From contig JAFNAJ010000007.1 of the NCBI GenBank assembly GCA_017860085.1, positions 1-21,363 of the forward strand: 21,363 bases of DNA, read 5' to 3'. This stretch comes from Acidobacteriota bacterium (GTDB taxonomy: Bacteria > Acidobacteriota > Vicinamibacteria > Vicinamibacterales > JAFNAJ01). Shown piece by piece: positions 1 through 9,771 of this stretch; position 1 is the first letter of the stretch; every line of letters starts with the position of its first letter. A model generated the notes under the pieces. The model saw only the letters and a list, made by a program, of their open reading frames with translations. It searched no databases and had not been told where the DNA came from. The translations under genes and the position numbers were made by a program.

Positions 1-96
1 GCGGTCGACCGCGGCATGGTCATCGGCCCCATCCGCCTCGTGTCGAAGCGCGGAGGGCGATCGGGCACCTGGACGTCGGGCGGGGACCGCGGCTGA
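1..96 (+). CDS. 3' end of an unidentified protein (partial, 31 residues)
   Basis: The first reading frame runs open from the window edge to a TGA at 94-96 and encodes a 31-residue C-terminus rich in Gly, Arg and Ser. Nearly every third codon position is G or C, as in neighbouring genes. However, the opposite frame with aligned wobble positions shares this property, so it does not prove the strand. The stop lies only 7 bp from the convergent end of the signal peptidase gene, which would be a normal tight tail-to-tail arrangement. I do not recognise the family. An alternative is a minus-strand gene starting at 23 (ATG at 21-23) and leaving the window. Confidence 0.4.
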   Translation, partial: AVDRGMVIGPIRLVSKRGGRSGTWTSGGDRG

Positions 97-103
97 GGTC
101 GCC

Positions 104-673
104 CTACTCGAATACCTTCGCGGTCGGGAGGGGCCACCACCGCAGCTGGACTTTGCCGATGATGTACTTCTTCGGCACCATGCCCCAGTGGCGGCTGTCT
201 GAACTGTTGTTCCGATGGTCACCCATCACGAAGTAGTACCCCTCGGGGATGACCTGCGGGCCCCAGTCGTCGTGGCTGCGGTATTCCGCGGGAATGTGCT
301 CGTCCGACAGGGGCACGTCGTTGACCGACACGTGTCCGTCGACGATGCGGACCGTGTCGCCCTCTTCGGCGATCACGCGTTTGACGAACGACTTGTCGGG
401 GTTGATGGGGTAGTACAGCATCACGATGTCGCCGCGCCGCGGGTCGGCGATGCGGTAGACCAGCTTGTTGACGATGAGCCGGTCCTGGTCCTCGAGCGTC
501 GGGGCCATGCTCTGGCCCTCGACACGCGCCACCTGGAAGCCGAACGTCACGATGAGCGTCGCGTACACGGCTGCCGACGCGAGCGTCCGCACCCAGGCCA
601 GAAACTCCTCGCCCAGTCTGGCCAGCGTCTGCCCAATCTGCGTCGACGCGGATGCCGACGTCCGTCCGGCCAC
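104..673 (-). CDS. lepB: Signal peptidase I (S26 family)
   Basis: This is a type I signal peptidase, which cleaves Sec and Tat signal peptides at the outer face of the inner membrane. The 189-residue product has one N-terminal membrane segment (about 31-49), then the catalytic-serine box GQSMAPTL with Ser55. The general-base lysine is Lys98 in a VKRVI motif, and the conserved C-terminal box GDHRNNSSDSR spans 151-161. Serine/lysine dyad and spacing are all as expected for the short bacterial form. The start is a GTG at 671-673 without a clear Shine-Dalgarno. The frame stays open upstream into the response regulator gene, so an extension beginning at a rarer start codon cannot be excluded. It lies 89 bp downstream of the response regulator on the same strand and probably shares its transcript. 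Confidence 0.95.
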   Translation of the reverse strand: MAGRTSASASTQIGQTLARLGEEFLAWVRTLASAAVYATLIVTFGFQVARVEGQSMAPTLEDQDRLIVNKLVYRIADPRRGDIVMLYYPINPDKSFVKRVIAEEGDTVRIVDGHVSVNDVPLSDEHIPAEYRSHDDWGPQVIPEGYYFVMGDHRNNSSDSRHWGMVPKKYIIGKVQLRWWPLPTAKVFE

Positions 674-762
674 CTGCGTGGCGGCCGCGGGCGGGTCGGA
701 GGGCCCGACCAGCGCAGCGGTCGGCTGGGTCCCGCCGAAGCCGGGGGCTTCGCCCTCGGCAG

Positions 763-1548
763 CTAAAGCCGCAGGTAGTCCCGCAACCGGCGCGTCTGGG
801 CTCGGCTGACCGGGATTTCCGTCGACTTGGCGTCCTTCATCCTGAGGATGTAATTCCGGCTGAACCAGGGCACTATCTCCTTTATTTTGTTGATGTTGAC
901 CAAATGAGACCGGTGCACTCTCCAGAACACGGCCGGGTTGAGCTGCGCCTGCAGCTCATCCAGGGTCCGACAGCTCGACGTGCCCGCCAGCCCATTGGCG
1001 ACAACACGTATTGTATCGTCCTCGAGCGACGCGTACACAATTTCATCGGTATGCACCAGCAGCAGCCGCTCGCCGACCTTGACGGCGAGCTGCTCGGGGC
1101 GCTGGCGACGCTCGGAGACGAGTTGGACGAGACGCTCGAGATCTTCGCCCTTGAGACCCCGTGGCAAGCCCTCCTCGCCAGCACCCAGCCGGCGTCTCAG
1201 CCGCTGGAGCGCCTGCTGGAGTCGGCCACTGTCGACCGGCTTGAGCAGATAGTCGACGGCGTTGACCTCGAAGGCCTCGATGGCGTGCCGATCGTAGGCC
1301 GTGACGAAGACCACTTCCACGGGAAGCCCGCGGCGCGCGACGTGGCGGGCCACCTCGAAGCCCGTCATCCCGGGCATCTGGATGTCGAGGAAGACGACGT
1401 CGGGCTCGAGGTCCTCGAGGGCTCCGATCGCTTCGACGCCGTTGACGGCCTGGCCCACGACGTCCACCTCGTGCTGGCCCAGCAGGAAGCACAGCTCCTC
1501 CCTGGCCAACTGTTCGTCGTCGACCACCAGCGCCCTGGGCTTCATCAC
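763..1548 (-). CDS. LytTR-family response regulator
   Basis: A two-component response regulator of the LytR/AlgR class. The receiver domain (about 4-120) has the acidic pair Asp10/Asp11, phospho-acceptor Asp55 in FLDIQMPG, Thr83 and Lys103. A roughly 30-residue linker leads to a LytTR DNA-binding domain (about 152-258) with the typical FWRVHRSHLVN and IPVSR signatures. Length (261 aa) is normal. Translation probably starts at GTG 1546-1548, overlapping the TGA of the upstream kinase by four bases (GTGA); the adjacent ATG at 1543-1545 is equally possible. The overlap implies translational coupling to the kinase, which is its evident partner. The target genes are unknown; autoregulation of the divergent promoter region at 2871-3042 is plausible but not shown. 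Confidence 0.94.
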   Translation of the reverse strand: MMKPRALVVDDEQLAREELCFLLGQHEVDVVGQAVNGVEAIGALEDLEPDVVFLDIQMPGMTGFEVARHVARRGLPVEVVFVTAYDRHAIEAFEVNAVDYLLKPVDSGRLQQALQRLRRRLGAGEEGLPRGLKGEDLERLVQLVSERRQRPEQLAVKVGERLLLVHTDEIVYASLEDDTIRVVANGLAGTSSCRTLDELQAQLNPAVFWRVHRSHLVNINKIKEIVPWFSRNYILRMKDAKSTEIPVSRAQTRRLRDYLRL

Positions 1549-2870
1549 GCGGTGATCCTCTCGGTGATCACAGCCTCGGGAATCTCGATGCGGGCCCGCG
1601 TCCCCTGGCCGGGCACGCTCTCGAGCTGGAGCCGGTAGTTGGCTCCGTAGATCACGCGGAGCCGCTCGTTGACGTTGCGCAGGCCGATGCCCGAGGCCTC
1701 GTCGGGGGTCCCGCCCGAGGTCGGGGACATGCCCAGGCCATTATCGATCACCTCGATCACCGTGTGTCCTGGCGACCGATGACTCCGGAGGACGAGCTCG
1801 CCGGGCCCCACCTTCGGCGCCAGCCCGTGCCTCAGCGAGTTCTCGACCAGGGGCTGCAGGATCATGCTCGGGACCACGACGTCCAGGCTGTCGGGCTCGA
1901 TCTGCTTGACCACCTTGAGCCGGGTGCCGAAGCGCACGCACTCGATGTCGAGGTACTCGTCGATCGCCGCGAGCTCCTCTCGCAAGGTGACGAAGTGGTC
2001 CTGACTCCTGAGGAGGCGTCGGAGGAGGCCCGAGAGCTTGACGATCACGGTCCGAGCCGTCTCGGGCTGCGAGCGGATCAGCGAGGAGATCGACGTCAGC
2101 GTGTTGAACAGGAAGTGCGGGTTGATCTGGTTGGCGAGGGCCTCGACGCGCGCGGCCAGCAGCAGCTTCTCCTGCTCCTGCAGCTTGTGCTCGATGCGCG
2201 CGCTGTTCCAGATCTTTATCGGGATGGCCACCGAGAGGACCGTGGCAAGTACCACGACCAGCGTCAGCCCCGGCGTGTCGGTGCCGAGGTAGAACAGCCG
2301 ATGCGCGCCAAACCGGTGGCCCAGGAACTGGCGGATCAACTCGAGGGCGATCGGCGCGGCGATGAGGACCACCTGCCAGTCGACCTGGAAACGCCGCAGG
2401 ATGCGCCAGGCATAGCGGTGAAGACCCGTGAACACGAACGGGGAGAAGTGCCAGATGGCTTCCTTGGGACACACCTCGCGCAGGCCGCCGCCCGCGAATC
2501 CGCAGCCCACCGCGAACGGCAACGCGAGGACCTCGCCCGCGGACGTCGCGGGCACGCCGACCATGACGCCGACCAGTGCCCCCGCGTAGGGTCCGGCAAT
2601 GAGACCGGCGATGAAGGGGCCGACCAACGAGAAATCAGCGGCGTTGTACCGCAGCAAAAGCCGCGCGCCGACGCCCACGGCGAGCGGCACGCCGAACATG
2701 AGGGCAAACGTCAGCCGCTCGGGCCAGTCGCGCTTCTCGGTCAGGAGGATGCGGCGAAACCGGCTGAAGCGCACCAGCATCGTGGCCAGCGTCGCGACGA
2801 CGGCCAACTGCACCACGAGGGTGATGAGCAGGAACTGCTCGGCGGAGAGCGATCGACCTTCCTGGACCAC
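1545..2870 (-). CDS. LytS-type membrane sensor histidine kinase
   Basis: A 441-residue sensor kinase of the His_kinase (LytS/YehU) class. The N-terminal 225 residues are largely hydrophobic, with segments near 13-33, 53-73, 81-105, 108-128, 165-185 and 201-220, consistent with a multi-pass 5TM-Lyt-like sensor. A short coiled region (228-245) leads to the phospho-acceptor box, with His252 in NPHFLFN. The ATPase part has the N-box QPLVENSLRHGL (339-350), DNGLGM (376-381) and GIGLRNVNERL (394-404). All catalytic motifs look intact. The start is GTG at 2868-2870, with no strong ribosome site. It is the first gene of the operon with the LytTR regulator and lepB. The ligand is unknown; Cys123, Cys134, His141 and His151 cluster in a soluble loop. 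Confidence 0.92.
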   Translation of the reverse strand: MVQEGRSLSAEQFLLITLVVQLAVVATLATMLVRFSRFRRILLTEKRDWPERLTFALMFGVPLAVGVGARLLLRYNAADFSLVGPFIAGLIAGPYAGALVGVMVGVPATSAGEVLALPFAVGCGFAGGGLREVCPKEAIWHFSPFVFTGLHRYAWRILRRFQVDWQVVLIAAPIALELIRQFLGHRFGAHRLFYLGTDTPGLTLVVVLATVLSVAIPIKIWNSARIEHKLQEQEKLLLAARVEALANQINPHFLFNTLTSISSLIRSQPETARTVIVKLSGLLRRLLRSQDHFVTLREELAAIDEYLDIECVRFGTRLKVVKQIEPDSLDVVVPSMILQPLVENSLRHGLAPKVGPGELVLRSHRSPGHTVIEVIDNGLGMSPTSGGTPDEASGIGLRNVNERLRVIYGANYRLQLESVPGQGTRARIEIPEAVITERITA

Positions 2871-2951
2871 GGGAGACGCCGGGCGCGCCGGCGCCGGTCA
2901 ACGGCGGGGTTCGCCTCCACCAACCGACACGTTGCCAGCGACTTGTCGCCG

Positions 2952-2980
2952 ACTATACCGGCGGCGGTAGGCGCTGTCAA
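2952..2980 (-). promoter_or_regulatory. Sigma-70-type promoter for the kinase-regulator-lepB operon
   Basis: On the minus strand a perfect TTGACA (2980-2975) is followed by a 17-bp spacer and TATAGT (2957-2952). Transcription should begin near 2945, giving a leader of about 75 nt before the kinase GTG. This is the best promoter match in the window. Confidence 0.8.
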
Positions 2981-3004
2981 AGCTCGACCGCCGCCGACCT
3001 GATG

Positions 3005-3010
3005 TATCCT
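3005..3010 (+). promoter_or_regulatory. Candidate -10 element for nuoI
   Basis: TATCCT lies 32 bp before the nuoI ATG and would place the transcript start near 3017. No convincing -35 hexamer stands 16-18 bp upstream, so the call is weak. Confidence 0.3.
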
Positions 3011-3024
3011 GTACGGACCTCGGC

Positions 3025-3030
3025 GGAGGA
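3025..3030 (+). promoter_or_regulatory. Ribosome binding site of nuoI
   Basis: GGAGGA ends 12 bases before the ATG at 3043. It is one of the few strong Shine-Dalgarno sequences in the window and fixes the nuoI start. Confidence 0.7.
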
Positions 3031-3042
3031 ACGACACCCATC

Positions 3043-3480
3043 ATGATTCGGCCCCTGGTCACCGGCTTCGCGACGACGCTCAAGCACCTCTTCCGGAAGG
3101 AAGTCACCATCAACTACCCCGACGAGAAGGTGCCGGTGTTCCCGAAGTTCCGCGGGAAGCAGGTGCTGATGCGCGACGAGGATGGCCTCGAGAAGTGCGT
3201 CGCCTGCGGCCTGTGCTCGGTGGCCTGCCCGGCCGATGCCATTTATCTCGAGCCCGCCGAGAACGACGGGTCCGTGCTGGCGGGACCGCGCTACGCCAAG
3301 GTCTACCAGATTCACAAGACGCGGTGCATCTTCTGCGGCTATTGCGAGGAGGCGTGCCCCGTGTCGGCCATCTTCATGGGCAAGGACTACGAGCTCGCGG
3401 TCTACAGCAAGGCCGACTTCGTGTGGGACAAGCAGGACCTGCTCGTCCCGCTCAGCAGCCCAGCCGCCGCTGGCCGGTAA
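3043..3480 (+). CDS. nuoI: NuoI-type 2x[4Fe-4S] ferredoxin subunit of complex I
   Basis: A 145-residue protein matching the complex I subunit that carries clusters N6a and N6b and passes electrons toward the quinone site at the membrane. It has the NuoI N-terminal region (FRKEVTINYPDEK) and two ferredoxin motifs, CxxCxxCxxxCP with Cys52/55/58/62 and Cys95/98/101/105. The FCGYCEEACP signature and a DLLVP-type tail also match NuoI rather than a free bacterial ferredoxin. No other nuo gene is in the window: upstream is a divergent kinase and downstream a methionine-pathway enzyme. So it is either a dispersed complex I gene or a paralogue recruited as an electron donor elsewhere. The strong ribosome site supports the chosen start. 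Confidence 0.9.
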   Translation: MIRPLVTGFATTLKHLFRKEVTINYPDEKVPVFPKFRGKQVLMRDEDGLEKCVACGLCSVACPADAIYLEPAENDGSVLAGPRYAKVYQIHKTRCIFCGYCEEACPVSAIFMGKDYELAVYSKADFVWDKQDLLVPLSSPAAAGR

Positions 3481-3499
3481 CGCGCCCACGCTCCACGGA

Positions 3500-5353
3500 A
3501 TGCGACGTCCTTTTCTCGAGGCGCTCGATGCGCGCGTCCTTGTCTGCGATGGCGCGATGGGGACGATGCTGTACTCGAAGGGCGTGTTTCTCAATCGCTG
3601 CTTCGACGAGCTCAACCTGACGCAACCCGACCTGGTGGCCGAGGTACACCAGGCGTACATCAGGGCGGGTGCCGACGTGCTCGAGACCAACACGTTTGGC
3701 GCCAATCGCACCAAGTTGGCCTCGTTCGGCCTGGCCGACAAGCTCCACGCGATCAACGTCCAGGGTGCGCGCATCGCGCGACACGCCGCGAGAGACGACG
3801 CCTATGTGGCGGGCGCCGTCGGTCCGCTCGGCATCCGGGTCGAGCCGTGGGGCAAGGTCGGGCTCGACGAAGCGGAGGTGTGGTTCCGCGAGCAGGCGCA
3901 GGCCCTGCTCGATGGGGGCGTCGACCTGTTCATCCTGGAGACGTTCCGCGACCTCAACGAACTCGGCGCGGCCATCCGGGCCGTGCGCAGCCTGTGCAGC
4001 CTTCCCGTGGTCGCGCAGATGACCACCGAGGAGGACGGCAACAGCCTCGATGGCATACCGCCCGAGACCTTCGCCCCTCGACTCGAAGAGCTCGGGGCCG
4101 AACTCATCGGCATCAACTGCAGCGTGGGGCCCGCGGCCATGCTCGAGACGCTCGAGCGCATCGCGGCAGTGACCAAGGCACGTCTGGCGGCCCAGCCGAA
4201 CGCCGGGCGACCCCGTGACATCGAGGGCCGCAACATCTACCTTTGCTCGCCGGAGTACATGGCCTCGTATGCCCGCCGGTTCATTGCCACAGGCGTGAAG
4301 CTGGTGGGGGGCTGCTGCGGGACGACCCCCGAGCACATCGCCCAGATGCGGACCGCGGTGCGCTCGATGACCCCGGCGGGCGCGACCAGTCGGGGCGTGC
4401 GCGCGCACGCCCCGGGGGGCGAGTCGCCGCCCGCGTTGACATCGGTGCCTCGCGAGCACAAGTCGAGGCTCGGCAACGCGCTGGCGAGGGGCCAGTTCGT
4501 GGTGTCGGTGAGCGTCACACCCCCGCCGGGGTACCGACCGGACGAGCTGCTGCAGCAGTGTCGCCAGCTCCGGATCCTGGGCGTCGACGTGGTCGAGGTG
4601 TCCGAGGGTTCGAAGACGAGCGCCAGGATGAGCCCGCTGTCGTTGGCGGTCCTGATCGAGCAGCAGGCGGGGATCGAGACCCTGCTGAACTACACCTGCC
4701 GCGACCACAGCCTGCTCGGGATGCAGTCCGACCTGCTGGGCGCGCACGCCATCGGCATCCGCAACCTGCTCGTCACCACCGGCCAGGCGCCACGCGTCGG
4801 AGACTACCAGGACGCCACCGTCGTCTACGACGTCGATTCGATCGGGCTCACCAACGTCTTGTCGCGGCTCAATCACGGTCTCGACATCGGCGGGAAGCCC
4901 ATCGGCGTGCCCACGAGCTTCCTCATCGGCGTCGCCGCCAATCCCTGCGCCCTGAACCTCGATGACGAGGTGCGCCGGTTCCGCTACAAGGTGGAGGCGG
5001 GCGCCGAGTTCGCCCTGGCGCATTCGGTGTTCGATCCGGCCGACCTCGAGGCGTTCCTGGCGCGTGTGGCCGACGTGCGCATCCCGGTGCTGGCCGGGGT
5101 CCAGCCGCTCGTGAGCCTGCGCCAGGCCGACTTCCTGGCGAACGAGGTGCCGGGTGTGCGCGTGCCTGAGCGCTTCGTCGAGCGGATGCGCAGCGCCGAG
5201 GAGGCAGGACGCGCTCGCGAAGAGGGCATTGCCATTGCCGTCGAGCTCGTGCGCGGGTTGCGTCCGCTCGTCCAGGGGATCCAGTTCTGGGCGCCGGAAG
5301 GCGACCTCGGGGCGGTCGGAGCCCTGATCGACGCAGTGCACGCCGCCAAGTAG
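3500..5353 (+). CDS. Bifunctional homocysteine S-methyltransferase / methylenetetrahydrofolate reductase-like protein
   Basis: A 617-residue YitJ-type fusion. The N-terminal half (about 1-290) is a cobalamin-independent homocysteine methyltransferase barrel. It has DGAMGT at 17-22, ETNTFGAN at 62-69 and the three zinc-binding cysteines: Cys207 in GINCSVGP, and Cys272/Cys273 in GGCCGT. A low-complexity linker (288-320) leads to a methylenetetrahydrofolate reductase barrel (about 322-612), recognisable by TCRD at 399-402, LLVTTG, VGDY and YDVDSIGL. In that half three residues that are catalytic or folate-contacting in E. coli MetF seem replaced: Glu28 by Ser338, Asp120 by Gln429, Gln183 by His508. 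Methionine synthesis by the first half is likely; canonical reductase activity of the second is doubtful. ATG 3500 is 19 bp after nuoI, so co-transcription is likely; the ribosome site is weak. Confidence 0.9.
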   Translation: MRRPFLEALDARVLVCDGAMGTMLYSKGVFLNRCFDELNLTQPDLVAEVHQAYIRAGADVLETNTFGANRTKLASFGLADKLHAINVQGARIARHAARDDAYVAGAVGPLGIRVEPWGKVGLDEAEVWFREQAQALLDGGVDLFILETFRDLNELGAAIRAVRSLCSLPVVAQMTTEEDGNSLDGIPPETFAPRLEELGAELIGINCSVGPAAMLETLERIAAVTKARLAAQPNAGRPRDIEGRNIYLCSPEYMASYARRFIATGVKLVGGCCGTTPEHIAQMRTAVRSMTPAGATSRGVRAHAPGGESPPALTSVPREHKSRLGNALARGQFVVSVSVTPPPGYRPDELLQQCRQLRILGVDVVEVSEGSKTSARMSPLSLAVLIEQQAGIETLLNYTCRDHSLLGMQSDLLGAHAIGIRNLLVTTGQAPRVGDYQDATVVYDVDSIGLTNVLSRLNHGLDIGGKPIGVPTSFLIGVAANPCALNLDDEVRRFRYKVEAGAEFALAHSVFDPADLEAFLARVADVRIPVLAGVQPLVSLRQADFLANEVPGVRVPERFVERMRSAEEAGRAREEGIAIAVELVRGLRPLVQGIQFWAPEGDLGAVGALIDAVHAAK

Positions 5354-5359
5354 GCCGAC

Positions 5360-5389
5360 TTGCCCGGCCCGGGGCTGAAAAGGTATAGT
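5360..5389 (+). promoter_or_regulatory. Promoter of the PmtA-like methyltransferase gene
   Basis: TTGCCC (5360-5365), an 18-bp spacer and TATAGT (5384-5389) form a good sigma-70-like promoter in the short gap after the fusion gene. The expected transcript start near 5396 lies downstream of an upstream in-frame ATG. It therefore supports initiation at the ATG at 5423, which is preceded by GGGGA (5415-5419). Confidence 0.65.
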
Positions 5390-5422
5390 CGCAACGGACT
5401 TTATTCTCGCGACTGGGGATTC

Positions 5423-6127
5423 ATGGCCTTGTTCGATCGCAAGACCGCCGGCGACGGTGACCGTGTCATTGGAACGTCAGATGCCGCCGCCAGCACACTG
5501 TCGGTGGCCGTCGTCGAGAACGCGTTCGTCGAGCGAGTCTACGAGAAGCTGGCGTCGGTCTACGACCTGACGTTTGGCCCGACCCTGCACGCGGGCCGCG
5601 TGCAGGCGATCCAGCGCATGGCCGTGGCGCCGGGGTCTTCGATCCTGGAAGTGGGCGTCGGCACGGGCATCAACATCCCGCTGTACCCGCGCACCTGCTC
5701 CGTGGTTGGCGTCGACTTCTCGGCGTCGATGCTCGAGAAGGCCCGGGAGAAGATCGCCCGGAAGAGCATTCCCAACGTGCGGTTGCTCCAGATGGACGCG
5801 GCCGCCATGACATTCCCCGACGACACGTTCGACATCGTCTACGCGCCCTACCTCATCAGTGTGGTTCCTGACCCGGTGCGCGTGGCGCGCGAGATGCGCC
5901 GCGTCTGCAAGCCGGGCGGCCGCATCGTCTTCCTGAATCACTTCCGCAGCGACAACGCCATCATGTCGCGCGCCGAGCAGATGATCTCGCCACTCACGGT
6001 CCACATCGGCTTCAAGGCCGACCTCGATCTGCCGGGCTTCCTGCAGCAGGCGCAGCTCACGCCGGTCTCCATCGAGAAGGTCAACATTCCCCGCATCTGG
6101 TCGCTCGTGACCTGCGTCAAGCACTGA
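5423..6127 (+). CDS. SAM-dependent methyltransferase, probable phosphatidylethanolamine N-methyltransferase (PmtA-like)
   Basis: A 234-residue class I (Rossmann) methyltransferase. The SAM-binding motif I is ILEVGVGTG at 74-82, with GVDFSASML (96-104) as motif II, MDAAAM before the DDTFDIVY stretch as motif IV, and LKPGG-like CKPGGRIVF (162-170) as motif VI. The YDLTFGPTLHAGR region (47-59) and the GINIPLYP extension after motif I resemble Rhodobacter-type PmtA, which methylates phosphatidylethanolamine to phosphatidylcholine at the cytoplasmic membrane face. A role on another small or lipid substrate (UbiE-like) is the alternative. The start at 5423 is chosen because the promoter lies at 5360-5389. 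The gene ends 12 bp from the convergent glycosyltransferase-like gene. Confidence 0.85.
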   Translation: MALFDRKTAGDGDRVIGTSDAAASTLSVAVVENAFVERVYEKLASVYDLTFGPTLHAGRVQAIQRMAVAPGSSILEVGVGTGINIPLYPRTCSVVGVDFSASMLEKAREKIARKSIPNVRLLQMDAAAMTFPDDTFDIVYAPYLISVVPDPVRVAREMRRVCKPGGRIVFLNHFRSDNAIMSRAEQMISPLTVHIGFKADLDLPGFLQQAQLTPVSIEKVNIPRIWSLVTCVKH

Positions 6128-6139
6128 CGCCAGGCCGGC

Positions 6140-7279
6140 TCACAAGTACGTCGCGATCCGTTCGGCCGCTGTGTGTGCGCCGTCGAGCCTGGGGTGTTCG
6201 GCGGGCGCCGGAGCCGCCAGCGCTGCCTCGAGTCCGGCCGACCAGGTTCCACCGAGCAGGTCGTCTCGGCTGATGAAGGCCTGGCGCAGATAGCGCGGCA
6301 TCTCCCGCACGAGCACGTCGTACTCCGCGAAACGGCCCCGCTCGGTGTACAGGATGGCCGCGCCGTTGGCGATGCACTCGGCGATGATGCCGTATCCGGG
6401 CTTGGTGACCACCACGTCCGCAGCCGCGACCAGGTCCTCGTAGCGCCATCCCGACGCGTAGAGGGCGTGCTCATTGACGGCCACGACCCCTGTCTCCGTC
6501 CGGCGAGCGAGCGGCCCCTCGGTGGCGCCGGTCGGGACCACATGGCCCGGGACGTCGGTCGTCACCAGGGTCACGCGAGAGGCGCGCGCGACGCGGCCGA
6601 GCGGCAGTCCCTCGAGACCGAAGCCTCCAAACGACACCAGGGCGACGGGGTCGTCGGTTCCGACACCGAGCGCGCGACGGGTGTCGTCGCGTCCACGGCC
6701 GGAGCGGCGTGCAACGAACGGAAGGTCGGTGATGCGCTCGAATCCGTCGAAGCCGCCGAACATCGGCAGCCGCCAGGCTTCGCGAGCGGAGCGATGGACC
6801 TGCCGAATGAGGTCAGGCACCCAGCGGGCGTCGCCCCAGTCGCCGGCGTACTCGTCGTAGATCCAGTCCCACGTGAAGTTGGCCAGGGCGACCGCAGGCA
6901 CGCCGGCAAGCGCCGCTGCCGCGAACGCGAGGGGCGGGATGTCGGCGACGACCAGTGCGGGCCGACACGAGAGCAGCAGGCGGGCTTCGCGATGCGCGCG
7001 AGGGCCAAGACTGGCGTAGAACGCCTCGGCCGCCTCACCCGTGGCCTCGATGTCAGGGTGCAGGCTGTCACGCTGCACGACGCCGACGTCGCACTCGCAA
7101 GGCGATACACGAACCGTCCTGCGGACCGTGAGATCGAAGAGCCACCGCGAGGCCGAGGTGCGGACCTCGACGTTGACATCGGGACGTCGCTCGAGGAGCG
7201 CGTTGATCACCTCGACGACGCGGGACGCGTGGCCGAAGCCGTGTCCGGAGATGTAGAAGACGACCGTCGGCGGAGTCAT
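6140..7279 (-). CDS. GT-B glycosyltransferase-like protein (similar to the N-terminal domain of L-arabinokinase)
   Basis: A 379-residue protein with a MurG/GT-B-like layout. The N-terminal glycine loop SGHGFGHASR (11-20) begins a first Rossmann domain with a VADIPP strand at 111-116. The second domain holds ALVSFGGFG (213-221) and a C-terminal nucleotide-sugar-binding signature, VTKPGYGIIAE (291-301), followed by ANGAAILYTERG. The glycine loop and KPGYG motif are shared with the N-terminal, glycosyltransferase-like domain of plant L-arabinokinase. Here that domain stands alone, with no sugar-kinase domain and no kinase gene beside it. No membrane segment is obvious, so it is probably cytoplasmic. 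The substrate cannot be told from sequence. It starts 44 bp after the lon stop on the same strand, so it may be read from the lon transcript; I see no ribosome site or own promoter. Confidence 0.78.
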   Translation of the reverse strand: MTPPTVVFYISGHGFGHASRVVEVINALLERRPDVNVEVRTSASRWLFDLTVRRTVRVSPCECDVGVVQRDSLHPDIEATGEAAEAFYASLGPRAHREARLLLSCRPALVVADIPPLAFAAAALAGVPAVALANFTWDWIYDEYAGDWGDARWVPDLIRQVHRSAREAWRLPMFGGFDGFERITDLPFVARRSGRGRDDTRRALGVGTDDPVALVSFGGFGLEGLPLGRVARASRVTLVTTDVPGHVVPTGATEGPLARRTETGVVAVNEHALYASGWRYEDLVAAADVVVTKPGYGIIAECIANGAAILYTERGRFAEYDVLVREMPRYLRQAFISRDDLLGGTWSAGLEAALAAPAPAEHPRLDGAHTAAERIATYL

Positions 7280-7323
7280 GGCTGTGACGGTGGCAGCCTC
7301 GACCTCGAGAGAGGACCGGGGAC

Positions 7324-9750
<2,427 letters not shown>

Positions 9751-9771
9751 GGCGAGCAGTCTCGTGCTGCC

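Larger units (their letters stand above)
2871..3042. other. Divergent intergenic region (172 bp)
   Basis: This is the largest gene-free stretch in the window and separates the kinase operon (minus) from nuoI (plus). It holds the TTGACA-17-TATAGT promoter for the minus strand, a weaker candidate -10 for the plus strand, and two GTT-centred short motifs at 2909 and 2931 spaced 22 bp apart. That spacing is one LytTR regulators use, although the base match is poor. No RNA gene or strong terminator is visible. Confidence 0.6.

Noticed and set aside
4370..4450. Possible frameshift or gene boundary between the two halves of the methionine fusion
   Set aside because: The frame is continuous and the low-complexity stretch is a normal interdomain linker; two-domain YitJ-type fusions are well known.
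3452..5341. 629-residue minus-strand open frame opposite the methionine fusion gene
   Set aside because: High GC suppresses stop codons on both strands. The product is Arg/His/Asp-rich with no domain, and the plus-strand frame is an unmistakable enzyme.
5360..5422. 21-codon upstream extension of the PmtA-like gene
   Set aside because: It would begin inside the -35 element and before the predicted transcript start. The ATG at 5423 has GGGGA upstream.
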